Assembly (NCBI GenBank): GCA_009746045.1
Contig: RPFO01001142.1
Span: 1 to 28,133, forward strand
From: Mesostigma viride
Lineage: Eukaryota > Streptophyta > Mesostigmatophyceae > Mesostigmatales > Mesostigmataceae
Direction of reading: 5' to 3'
DNA length: 28,133 bases
Under the pieces are notes generated by a model. That model saw only the letters and a list, made by a program, of their open reading frames with translations. It had not been told where the DNA came from and ran no database searches. The first letter of the stretch is position 1; the number at the start of each line of letters is the position of its first letter. This document shows, in pieces, positions 18,257-24,951 of the stretch. Position numbers and translations under genes: made by a program.

Positions 18257-19026
18257 ATGGCCTCCTCCAGCTCCTCCGGCAGACAAATCGCCCGCAAGTC
18301 CACCGGGTCTCCTCCCCGACAAATGCCCCGGAAGTCCATTGGGGGGAAGCAGGTTCGTCGGGGAGACAGCGGCCCCCGCGCGAGTTCCAACAGCGGCTCC
18401 AGCGCTCTAAGCGGTTACAGCAGCAACTCCGGCGCTTACAGGAACAGCAACAGGGCTTCCGGCAGCAGCTCCGGCGCTTACAGGAACAGCAACAGCGCTT
18501 CCGGCAGCAGCGTCGGCGCTTCCATCGGCAGCTCCGGCCTTTACATGAACAGCAACAGCGCTCCCATCGGCAGCTCCGGCGCTTACAGGAACAGCCCCAG
18601 AAGTTTCAGTTCAGTCAATCAACAAGTGGGCCGCAAGTCCACCGGGTGGGTACAGCGCGCGGAAAGGTCGCCTCCCCGACAAATGCCCCGGAAGTCCATT
18701 TGGGGAAGCAGGTTCGTCGGGGAGACAGCGGCAGTAGTTCCAGATCAGTTCTGACACGCCCACAACAAGTGGGCCGCAAGTCCACCGGGTGGGTACAGCG
18801 CGCGGAAAGGTCGCCTCCCCGACAAATGCCCCGGAAGTCCATTGGGGGGAAGCAGGTTCGTCAGGAGGTTCGTCAGGAAAGTACCCGCAGCGCCCCCTAC
18901 CCGCTGCCGCAGGGGCTACAAGCGGCAAGAAAGTCACTGGGACGGAAACCTCTCCGCTCGGGTGATGCCGAGTCTGGCGTCTGGGTGTTTTATGACACCT
19001 CGTCTGATTCTACCGGTCGGTTCTAA
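18257..19026 (+). CDS. Low-complexity basic protein with repeated histone H3 tail-like motifs
   Basis: Starts at ATG 18257 (MASSSSSGRQ), after the AT-rich caatataaattc and 42 bp past MCP2. Residues 10-17, QIARKSTG, match H3 residues 5-12 (QTARKSTG) at 7 of 8 positions. Residues 25-34, RKSIGGKQVR, match H3 8-17 (RKSTGGKAPR) at 7 of 10. A Gly/Ser/Asn/Tyr-rich segment with GAYRNSNSASGSS-type repeats follows (about 40-120). Then come two more blocks, each with GRKSTGWVQRAER and PPRQMPRKSI, and finally QAARKSLGRK (18919-18948), like H3 around K27 (KAARKSAP). No histone fold is present. One frameshift at about 18701-18706 (a G lost from a G run compared with the sister repeats) breaks a frame of about 256 residues. 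Possible roles are host chromatin-factor recruitment or DNA binding; both are inference. A simple basic virion protein is the alternative. Confidence 0.7.
18621..18843 (+). repeat. 80-bp direct repeats within the H3-like protein gene
   Basis: 18621-18700 and 18764-18843 are identical. A shorter third copy, 18311-18340 (cctccccgac to gaagtccatt), matches their last 30 bases. All three continue into a G run and agcaggttcgtc. The duplication spreads the RKST/RKSI motif pair. Confidence 0.88.
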
Positions 19027-19221
19027 CTCCCATGCAGCCTGTGTTGGAAGTAAAGGCAGAGAGCCTAGACTAGGTGATAATAATTATACTTAAATGAAAG
19101 CGTGAATGCATCAAGGAATGAGACCGAATTCGCATTTTTCATTAAAAAATTTCGTGGCTACGTTACATAAATCACAGGATGACCAAATGCACTTCTCTCA
19201 CGTCCAAGGGCCGTAGGTAGG

Positions 19222-19569
19222 TTAGGTGCAGAAGACGTTCTCCAGCACGCGCATCACCCCCTCCGCGTCCCTTATGGTCTGCTCGCACCTGCGCTCGTGC
19301 CGTTTCAGGCGCGCCACGTCGCGCGTCAACCCCCCCAACGTCTGCTGGTTCTGCGTAACCACCGCGTCCAGACGCCTCATAAGGTCCTCGATCTCCAACA
19401 GCGTCACCTCGATCTTGCACCACCACGGCTCCGGGGGCGTATCGCCGCCGGACGACCGCCTTGAATCGGCGCTGGAGGCGGCGTCGTCCGTCTCGCAGGG
19501 GGAGTAGCCCTCCTCCTCGACCCCCTCTTTGCGACCTCGGAGTCCCAGGTAGGACAGCACGGACTGCAT
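19222..19569 (-). CDS. Small coiled-coil protein of unknown function
   Basis: ATG at 19569 gives 115 residues (MQSVLSYLGLRGRKEG). An upstream in-frame start at 19734 is rejected because it would overlap the 50-residue gene. The first half is Ser/Asp/Glu-rich and disordered. From about residue 52 (WWCKIEVTLLEIEDLMRRLD) to the end there are heptad-like hydrophobic positions with TQNQQTLGGLTRDVARLKR, consistent with a coiled coil. It ends VLENVFCT. It is the last gene of the minus-strand block and converges on the H3-like gene across 195 bp. I do not recognise a family; a small virion or scaffold protein is possible. Confidence 0.6.
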   Translation of the reverse strand: MQSVLSYLGLRGRKEGVEEEGYSPCETDDAASSADSRRSSGGDTPPEPWWCKIEVTLLEIEDLMRRLDAVVTQNQQTLGGLTRDVARLKRHERRCEQTIRDAEGVMRVLENVFCT

Positions 19570-19625
19570 CCTTGTCGCTGCCCAGGATGGGCTGACACTT
19601 CTTGCGGGCCCTAAGCGAATCGCGC

Positions 19626-19778
19626 CTAGCCGCTTTTCTTTGGCCACTCCTTGGATGCGATCTTCAAGATCTCCGCGAAATCCTTGCGCTTGTTGGCCGG
19701 GCGAAGGCGGACCTCCTGGACCTTCATCAGCCACGGGTTCTTGTTGACGGCGGCTTGTCCCTTGGCGCGAACGGGCAT
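19626..19778 (-). CDS. 50-residue basic protein, giant-virus NPW...KEASK-type small DNA-binding-like domain
   Basis: ATG 19778 to TAG 19626. The protein opens MPVRAKGQAAVNKNPWLMKV and continues with RPANKRKDFAEILKIASKEWPKK. The pattern NPWxxxV...R..n.....f.eiLKiASKeW resembles short basic modules that recur in giant-virus proteins, often described as YABBY- or HMG-like; the match is from memory and approximate. It lies 38 bp downstream of the ATPase stop, with an AAAAATATC promoter-like motif between them. Abundant small basic proteins of this type are usually thought to bind packaged DNA; that role is inferred. Confidence 0.6.
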   Translation of the reverse strand: MPVRAKGQAAVNKNPWLMKVQEVRLRPANKRKDFAEILKIASKEWPKKSG

Positions 19779-19803
19779 GGTACGATATGTATGAAGGATG
19801 CGA

Positions 19804-19817
19804 GGATATTTTTTTTT
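19804..19817 (-). promoter_or_regulatory. Promoter-like motif AAAAATATCC
   Basis: On the minus strand a run of nine A leads into tatcc about 25-39 bases before ATG 19778. The same AAAAATATC core precedes the divergent gene pair at 26946 and 27029. Confidence 0.45.
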
Positions 19818-20611
19818 CACGTCTCGTTGTGCTTTACCACCCGAGTGACCGGCCCGCGCCGCGCGGAGGGCACCTCGTCGTCGCTGGCCTGCTCCTCCCG
19901 GTCCGGGTCCCGGTTCGCCTGGCCGTACTTCCAGAAGGACGACGACCCGATGCGGAACGGCGCCCGCTCCTCGGCCTTGTACCAGAAGATCACGTCCTCC
20001 AGCTTGTTCGACCCGCTCGTGTGGTCGATCACCAGGCACTCGTAGTTCTGCGTGCACTCGTTCAGGATGTGGCAGAACGCCTCGAACGTGGGGATCACGC
20101 CGAAGAAGTTGCGGTACAGCCGCTCGCGGTTCATGATGATGTTCTCCTTGAGCGCGAACACGTAATCGATGTTCGAACGGATGTCCGGCGTGACGTCCAT
20201 CGTGTACTGGGTGATGAATAGCAGGAAGATGTTGTAATGGCGCCCGTTCAGCGCGATCTCGCGGATATACGGGTCGCGCATCACCGCGCGGTCGTACACG
20301 CAATCGTCCATCACGACGAACGCGGGCAAAACGCCCTTCCCGCCCCTGCTCCGGGCCTTCTGGCGGGATATCACCGCCTTCAGCGCGCCGCGGTTGAAGC
20401 GGTCGTAGATGAACAGAGAGGGGACGTACTTCCCCCAGTGGCGGTTCGAACCCTCGGTCCCGGACAGCACGATGCCGGACGGCAGGTGCCGCTTATGGTA
20501 CATCAGGTCCGTGGCCAGCGTGGTCTTCCCCGCGCCGCGCTTGGAAACGATGCACACGACGCTGTTGTCCTTGATCCGCGTGGGATCGAACTTGCGCAGA
20601 TTGACGTTCAT
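19817..20611 (-). CDS. A32-type virion DNA-packaging ATPase
   Basis: FtsK/HerA-superfamily ATPase that pumps the viral genome into the capsid; a core giant-virus gene. ATG 20611 (MNVNLRKFDPTRIKDN) gives 264 residues; a GTG 18 bases upstream is less likely because family members commonly begin at this NLRKF region. Walker A is SKRGAGKTT (residues about 23-31) and Walker B is AFVVMDDCV (about 98-106), followed by GRHYNIFLLFITQY, typical of the family. The frame is intact, unlike most long genes here. The C-terminus is charged and variable. It lies 62 bp downstream of the JAMM-motif gene. Confidence 0.93.
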   Translation of the reverse strand: MNVNLRKFDPTRIKDNSVVCIVSKRGAGKTTLATDLMYHKRHLPSGIVLSGTEGSNRHWGKYVPSLFIYDRFNRGALKAVISRQKARSRGGKGVLPAFVVMDDCVYDRAVMRDPYIREIALNGRHYNIFLLFITQYTMDVTPDIRSNIDYVFALKENIIMNRERLYRNFFGVIPTFEAFCHILNECTQNYECLVIDHTSGSNKLEDVIFWYKAEERAPFRIGSSSFWKYGQANRDPDREEQASDDEVPSARRGPVTRVVKHNET

Positions 20612-20673
20612 CTTACCCACGCGCGACACGAAATTTTGCCCTCCCTAGCCTCACGTACCTGCCCGCCCAGCCC

Positions 20674-21366
20674 TCACTTCCCCGCGCACCGGACGTGGAT
20701 GTCCAGAACCGGCGGCACACCCGGCGGGAAGAACGACACGCTCAGCCCGCACGACGGCGCCAGACGCATCCACTCGCGCCCGTGCCACGCCTCCCAATAG
20801 TCCTTCTCGCGCTCGTCGCGGGACGAATGGTAGCGCACCGCGAACGCCCGCTGCAGGTCCGAGAACTGGCGCTGGATGCGGGACCGGAGGGCGTCCGCCG
20901 CCGTGCCGGGCAGCGAGCGCAGGCGCGAGACCAGCGAGGGGGAGCAGCCGCACACGAACGTCCCCTGCCGGCTGAACACCAAATGGGCGACGTTGTCCGT
21001 GAGCGCGTCCTCGAGGAACACCCCCACGTCCGTGTCGCTCGGGCTGGGCAGCGAGCAGTCGCGCAGAGTGCACCCCTGCGGGTGCGTGTGCCACTCCACG
21101 ATCCCGTGCGGGGTGTCCACGTCGTTCGACCGCCCCACGTTCGTCACGGCCGCCTTCTTCAGCACCGAGCTCCTCGCGTCCACGCGGAAGTTGCCCCCCA
21201 GCTCCTTCCCCTCGGCCATGCTGTTCAGGATGTACCGGAACGCGGCGGGGTCCACGCGGAACCGACGCACGCGGACGCCGCCCGCCCCCCTGCTACGGAT
21301 GCCTCCTAAAGTGCACTGTTTGGAAGTCAGGATTTTGGTCCCATCGGGAGATATGACCACTTTCAT
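20674..21366 (-). CDS. JAMM/MPN-motif putative metalloprotease
   Basis: ATG 21366 (MKVVISPDGTKILTSKQC) gives 230 residues, beginning 50 bp after the upstream stop; longer in-frame starts would overlap that gene. GIVEWHTHPQGC...SLPSPSD supplies the E, HxH and SxxD elements of a JAMM zinc site (E just before HTH, final SPSD), although the spacer between HTH and SPSD is longer than the usual seven residues. JAMM proteins cleave isopeptide bonds, notably ubiquitin, or process peptides. The rest includes a helical region, LRSRIQRQFSDLQRAFAVRYH, and a hydrophobic C-terminus, SVSFFPPGVPPVLDIHV. Possible roles are removing host ubiquitin or maturing virion proteins; the substrate cannot be told from sequence. 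Confidence 0.72.
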   Translation of the reverse strand: MKVVISPDGTKILTSKQCTLGGIRSRGAGGVRVRRFRVDPAAFRYILNSMAEGKELGGNFRVDARSSVLKKAAVTNVGRSNDVDTPHGIVEWHTHPQGCTLRDCSLPSPSDTDVGVFLEDALTDNVAHLVFSRQGTFVCGCSPSLVSRLRSLPGTAADALRSRIQRQFSDLQRAFAVRYHSSRDEREKDYWEAWHGREWMRLAPSCGLSVSFFPPGVPPVLDIHVRCAGK

Positions 21367-21390
21367 TACTCGTCCATCAATAATAAACGC

Positions 21391-21401
21391 GTTATTATTC
21401 C
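21391..21401 (-). promoter_or_regulatory. Promoter-like motif GGAATAATAAC
   Basis: About 25-35 bases before ATG 21366, read on the minus strand. It belongs to the GGAATWAT set found before four minus-strand genes. It overlaps a near-palindrome, aataataaacgcgttattatt (21379-21399). Confidence 0.4.
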
Positions 21402-21416
21402 TGTCCCGCGTGCCCG

Positions 21417-22217
21417 TCAAAAGTCCTCGTCCTCCTCCACGTACACGTCCTCCTCCTCCTCGAACCCGTAGTCCTCGCCCGCCCTCGCCTGCATGGCCGC
21501 GTGGCGGTCCGGCTGCAGGGACTCGGGGCGGAGGCGGACCGAGCGCGTCTTCCCCCTCGTCTTCGCGGGCCGCTCCTCCTCCTCCTCCTCCTCCTCCTCC
21601 ACCTCGCGGCGGGCAGGAGGCGCCTCCTCTCCGCCCATGATCCCGTCCATGTAGTCCTTCAGGATGTCGTCGATGGGCATGAAGCTGTGGAGAGAGTTCT
21701 TGACGCACTCGCACACGCTCTTCATCACCTGCCGCTTGTTCAGCTTGATGCCGCCCGTCGCGGCCTGCGACACGTAATGCGGCATGTCCTCCGCCAGGTC
21801 CGCCGCCATCATCTTCATGACCGAGTGGACGAACCGCTCGCACGTGGGCACCTTAACCTTCAGCTTCTGATCGCCGCCGCCCCCCCCCCGGCGGATGCTG
21901 CCAAGGATCATACTCGCGCACACGAAATACGCCTTCAGCAGCTCCTTCAGGTACGGCACCGTCTTCTGCACCTCCCGCGTCTCCTCGTCGATGATGTCCG
22001 CGTTCCAGCTGGGCACCTCCGACAGCAGCCTCGTCAGGCACTCCATGCAGTCCACGCCCTTCGCCCCCGACACGTTCAGCGCGTCTTGGAGGATGTTCTT
22101 GAACGCCGCGAACATGGGCTGGGACAGCGACCGCTCGAGCTGATCCACGTACTCCCGCTTGCTGTCCACGAGCACGTTCGTGTCCACCCGGGCCTCCGCG
22201 TTACGGTGCTCGGCCAT
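21417..22217 (-). CDS. Conserved giant-virus protein with acidic tail (A494R-like, tentative)
   Basis: 266 residues from ATG 22217. The helical N-terminal two thirds follow a pattern I recognise from many giant viruses: NVLVDSKREYVDQLERSL, SEVPSWNADIIDEETREV, YLKELLKAYFVCAS, LKVKVPTCERFVHSVMKMMA and VKNSLHSFMPIDDILKDYM. The C-terminal third is low complexity, with an eleven-residue Glu-rich run and a final acidic EEEEDVYVEEDEDF. Function is not known; the family is often placed among capsid or morphogenesis genes, and I tentatively link it to PBCV-1 A494R. The frame is intact. A GGAATAATTTC motif lies 18-28 bases upstream. Confidence 0.75.
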   Translation of the reverse strand: MAEHRNAEARVDTNVLVDSKREYVDQLERSLSQPMFAAFKNILQDALNVSGAKGVDCMECLTRLLSEVPSWNADIIDEETREVQKTVPYLKELLKAYFVCASMILGSIRRGGGGGDQKLKVKVPTCERFVHSVMKMMAADLAEDMPHYVSQAATGGIKLNKRQVMKSVCECVKNSLHSFMPIDDILKDYMDGIMGGEEAPPARREVEEEEEEEEERPAKTRGKTRSVRLRPESLQPDRHAAMQARAGEDYGFEEEEDVYVEEDEDF

Positions 22218-22234
22218 GTGTCAGAGTCGACCGT

Positions 22235-22245
22235 GAAATTATTCC
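22235..22245 (-). promoter_or_regulatory. Promoter-like motif GGAATAATTTC
   Basis: Minus-strand reading of gaaattattcc, 18-28 bases upstream of ATG 22217. Nearly the same as the motifs before 24898 and 23421. Confidence 0.45.
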
Positions 22246-22284
22246 ACCCCCTCTAAGCGAATCGATCCAATCCACCGGACTGAC

Positions 22285-22803
22285 TCAACTCAGCACGTGA
22301 CGCGCGATCAGGAACACGAGCGCGCCCGCCGCCAGCCCGCCCAGGTTCACCTTGTTGCGGTCCACCTTCCCGTCCCGGCCCTTGAACAGGTTAGGGAACG
22401 CGCCCGCCCCGAACTGGATCGTGCCGATCGCCGCGCCCACGCCGAAGATGGCCGGGACCACCAGGCCGCCGCCACGGCGGGAGAGCGGCGCGCGAACGGG
22501 CGCGAGGGGCATCGCCGGAAGAGGAGACGGGCTGCCGCGGTCACGGATGGACAGCTCGGACCCCTCCGGGGAGATGCCGCGGCCCATACCGAACGCCGCC
22601 GGTCCCGCCGGAGACACGCCGCCTCTGCGGAAAGCCGGGCCGCCACCGCCCAACATCGCAGCCTGTCGGGGGTTCATCAGCGCGCCGGAGGGGGGGGGGA
22701 GGCCCGCCGCTCCTCCCACCCCGCCCATATCCCCCCCCTGCCCCTGCGGCGCTGGCACGGAGCTGGAGCGCAGTCGGCGCGCGAGGCCGGTCAGGTCTTC
22801 CAT
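22285..22803 (-). CDS. Probable virion membrane protein with two C-terminal hydrophobic segments
   Basis: 172 residues from ATG 22803 (MEDLTGLARRLRSSS). The first 100 residues are Gly/Pro/Arg-rich and disordered. Two hydrophobic segments follow: VVPAIFGVGAAIGTIQFGAG (about 112-131) and GGLAAGALVFLIARHVL at the very C-terminus (about 154-171), separated by a charged loop, FKGRDGKVDRNKVN. Such a protein would sit in the inner virion membrane or a replication-organelle membrane. No homologous family is recognised. Position between structural-type genes supports a virion role. Confidence 0.7.
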   Translation of the reverse strand: MEDLTGLARRLRSSSVPAPQGQGGDMGGVGGAAGLPPPSGALMNPRQAAMLGGGGPAFRRGGVSPAGPAAFGMGRGISPEGSELSIRDRGSPSPLPAMPLAPVRAPLSRRGGGLVVPAIFGVGAAIGTIQFGAGAFPNLFKGRDGKVDRNKVNLGGLAAGALVFLIARHVLS

Positions 22804-22864
22804 CCTCCGCTATGTCGTACCTAGCACACACAAAATACCTAGATTCTAAACGCGATGATCCGAA

Positions 22865-23421
22865 TCAGTAATCCGCCCCGTCCGGTCTGTCCAGGTCCCA
22901 CACGTCCGGAGGGGTCGCCGGCCGGCTACGGCCCACCGATACGGAGGACACCGGAGTCGCGCCCTCCTCGTCCCCGTCCTCCGGTTCCGGCGGAGGAGGG
23001 AGACGCGATTCGTCGCGCGACCGTAAGGAGCTGGCGAAACAGTCCGCGTGGTAGAACGCGTACGCCCCCCGCGTCAACAAAGTCAGCTCCGTCTTGCGGG
23101 CCGGCATCAGCCCGTCGCACAGAACGCACGAAACCCAACCCTCCTGCGGCGGCGGGGCCCGCGAGCTCCATCGCACGAGAGAGGAGCCGGGGGGCACGTC
23201 CCCTGCCCGAGCCACGCCGCCTCCTCCTCGGTGAGCGCCTGCTTGCCCTTGAACAGGGGGCACGACTCCATGTACGCCCGGTTGAACGATATCGAGAAGG
23301 GGAAGGTCCCGCGTGCCGCCCGGCGGCCGGACACAGCCGCCCACCACGCGTCCGCCCTCCGTCTGCGCGCGTCCAGCTCCGTCACGAACGCCGCGCCGCG
23401 TCCTCCGGGTTGCTCGTCCAT
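22865..23421 (-). CDS. Cys/His zinc-binding-like protein, one frameshift
   Basis: ATG 23421 (MDEQPGGRGAAFVTELDARR) begins the first frame, which carries FPFSISFNRAYMESCPLFKG and LTEEEAAWLG. The sequence then continues in another frame with WVSCVLCDGLMPARK and YAFYHADCFASSL, giving CxxC and HxxC, a possible single zinc site like that of PARP- or LIM-type fingers. The tail is Glu/Asp/Pro/Ser-rich, ending PDVWDLDRPDGADY at 22865. The frameshift lies at about 23187-23215, beside a G6 run. Intact length would be about 185 residues. The nearby TATA-like GGAATTATATC motif supports the start. Function unknown. Confidence 0.62.
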
Positions 23422-23447
23422 CTCCCGCGCCACGTGCACATTAGCCG

Positions 23448-23460
23448 GAGATATAATTCC
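23448..23460 (-). promoter_or_regulatory. Promoter-like motif GGAATTATATCTC
   Basis: 27-39 bases before ATG 23421 on the minus strand; member of the GGAATWAT set. Confidence 0.45.
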
Positions 23461-23466
23461 TCCCCC

Positions 23467-24898
23467 TTAGCGCCTCTTCGTCTTCTGATAGGCTTGCGAC
23501 AGGACATTGGCCCCCCAGGTGGCGGCGGGGGGGGCCATCGGGCCTCCCGACAGGGTGTACGGGTCCATCCCCCCCCCGCCCATCTGATCCGAGCACATCT
23601 GGAACTGCGCGTTCGGGTTCTGCACCATCTGCCCCGACCAGTCCCGGATGTACGGGTCCACGACCTTGGGCATCTTGCCGCCCTTCGCGCCCTCGGCCGG
23701 GTTCCACTCGTAGAAGACGGCCCCGGACCCCGGGGGGCAGGGCGCGGGGTGGCCGCTTAGGAGAGCGTCCGCGGTCATCAGCCCGCCGTAGAACTTGGCC
23801 GCGTCGCCGCCGTAAGCCCGTAAGTCCCCGTCTACCATATTGAACGCCTTCTGGCGCCGCCACCACTGGTCGATGCGGTTCAAGAGCGCATTCCGCATGC
23901 GGCTGAAGCGCATGACGTCCGTCACGAGGTGTTTCTTAAGGTTGCTGGCATTCGTAATTACGAAGCGGGCCCCGTCCGTATCACGGCATCATAGGGGGGG
24001 ATGAGGCTCTGTGACGGAAAGGCACCAATTCTCTCAACACCACCCCACAAAAAGGCCCTTGCTCTTTCCAGGACTCCCGCCCTATCATCGTCTTTGAAGT
24101 AGCCTCCGTCAACCTTCAGAATGCGATCGATCAACCCGTAGTCCATCGGTTGGGCGTGTGCTGCTGGCTTGTTGATCACCTCTGCAAGGCGGTCGCGGTG
24201 TTGGATCGAAAACAGGCTGATGTCGATTTGACTGCTGGCCAGCAAACGGATTAGGAGGGAGGGGTCACCTTCAGCCGCCAGCTCCCCTGTCAATAGCTGG
24301 GGTATCCTGGGAAGTGATCCCGGAATGTTTGGGAATACGCGGATCTTTACCGGCTTTGTGACGTAAGCCGCCGAGTTTGCAGGAATAGTGTGCGAATTGT
24401 CCGCATCTGGAGGGGCGCGCACGGTGTCAATTGATTGAAGCCCCCTTGCGCCGATATCCTTCATGACGCTGGACGGGATAGCCTCCATGTAAGGCCTCGG
24501 ATCTGCTTGTGAATATTCATATGCTATGAACCCCCTCAATGCGTTAAGGAGCTTGAACATCTCGTTTTGGCTCGTATCGCGCAGGGAGTAGTCGGTGGCG
24601 TACTTCACCCTCCGCTCCAGTTCCCGCATGAGAGCACACAGCAGGTCGTACACGTACACGACCGCCACGAATTCCCGCAGTTTGCGGACCATCGCGTCTT
24701 CGTTGTCCCCGTCCTCGGGATACGCCCGTACAGTTCTGTCTCCTCGATGACGTACCGGATGCCCGGGATGTACGTGTGCAGTTTGTCCATCTCGTAAGGA
24801 GTGAACACCTTGCCCGCGAGTTCCTCCACACGCCGCTGCTCTTCGGGCAGTCGGCGAGTCGGCGTCTGGATCATGCTCTCCATCGGATACAGCCCCAT
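23467..24898 (-). pseudogene. Virus-type paralog B of tandem pair, two frameshifts
   Basis: ATG 24898 (MGLYPMESMIQTPTRRLPEE) to TAA 23467. The first frame carries VFTPYEMDKLHTYIPGIRYV. After a one-base shift near 24724-24728 the next frame carries YPEDGDNEDAMVRKL, VYVYDLLCALMRELERRV and MFKLLNALRGFIAYEY. A second shift near 23975 leads into ARFVITNASNLKKHL, DQWWRRQKAFNMVDG, CPPGSGAVFYEWNPAEG and the final YQKTKRR. Every block aligns with the upstream gene (24952-26946), so the two short frames form one gene of about 475 residues. No enzyme motif is seen. The N-terminal helical half and the C-terminal C-P-x-G-x-G-xxx-Y-E-x-(D/N)-P-A block define the family; function unknown, probably structural. 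Confidence 0.7.
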
Positions 24899-24926
24899 CC
24901 TCGTCTCGCTTTATACACTCGTATCC

Positions 24927-24939
24927 GAAAATAATTCCC
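24927..24939 (-). promoter_or_regulatory. Promoter-like motif GGGAATTATTTTC
   Basis: 28-40 bases before ATG 24898 and just after the upstream gene's stop; member of the GGAATWAT set. Confidence 0.45.
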
Positions 24940-24951
24940 GGTCGAGTGCGT

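Noticed and set aside
18257-19026. A true histone H3 gene
   Set aside because: Only tail-like motifs are present; none of the H3 histone-fold helices can be seen and the remainder is low complexity.
19222-19734. 170-residue version of the coiled-coil protein starting at 19734
   Set aside because: It would overlap the 50-residue basic protein gene; ATG 19569 avoids this, and the extra N-terminus is low in protein-like signal.
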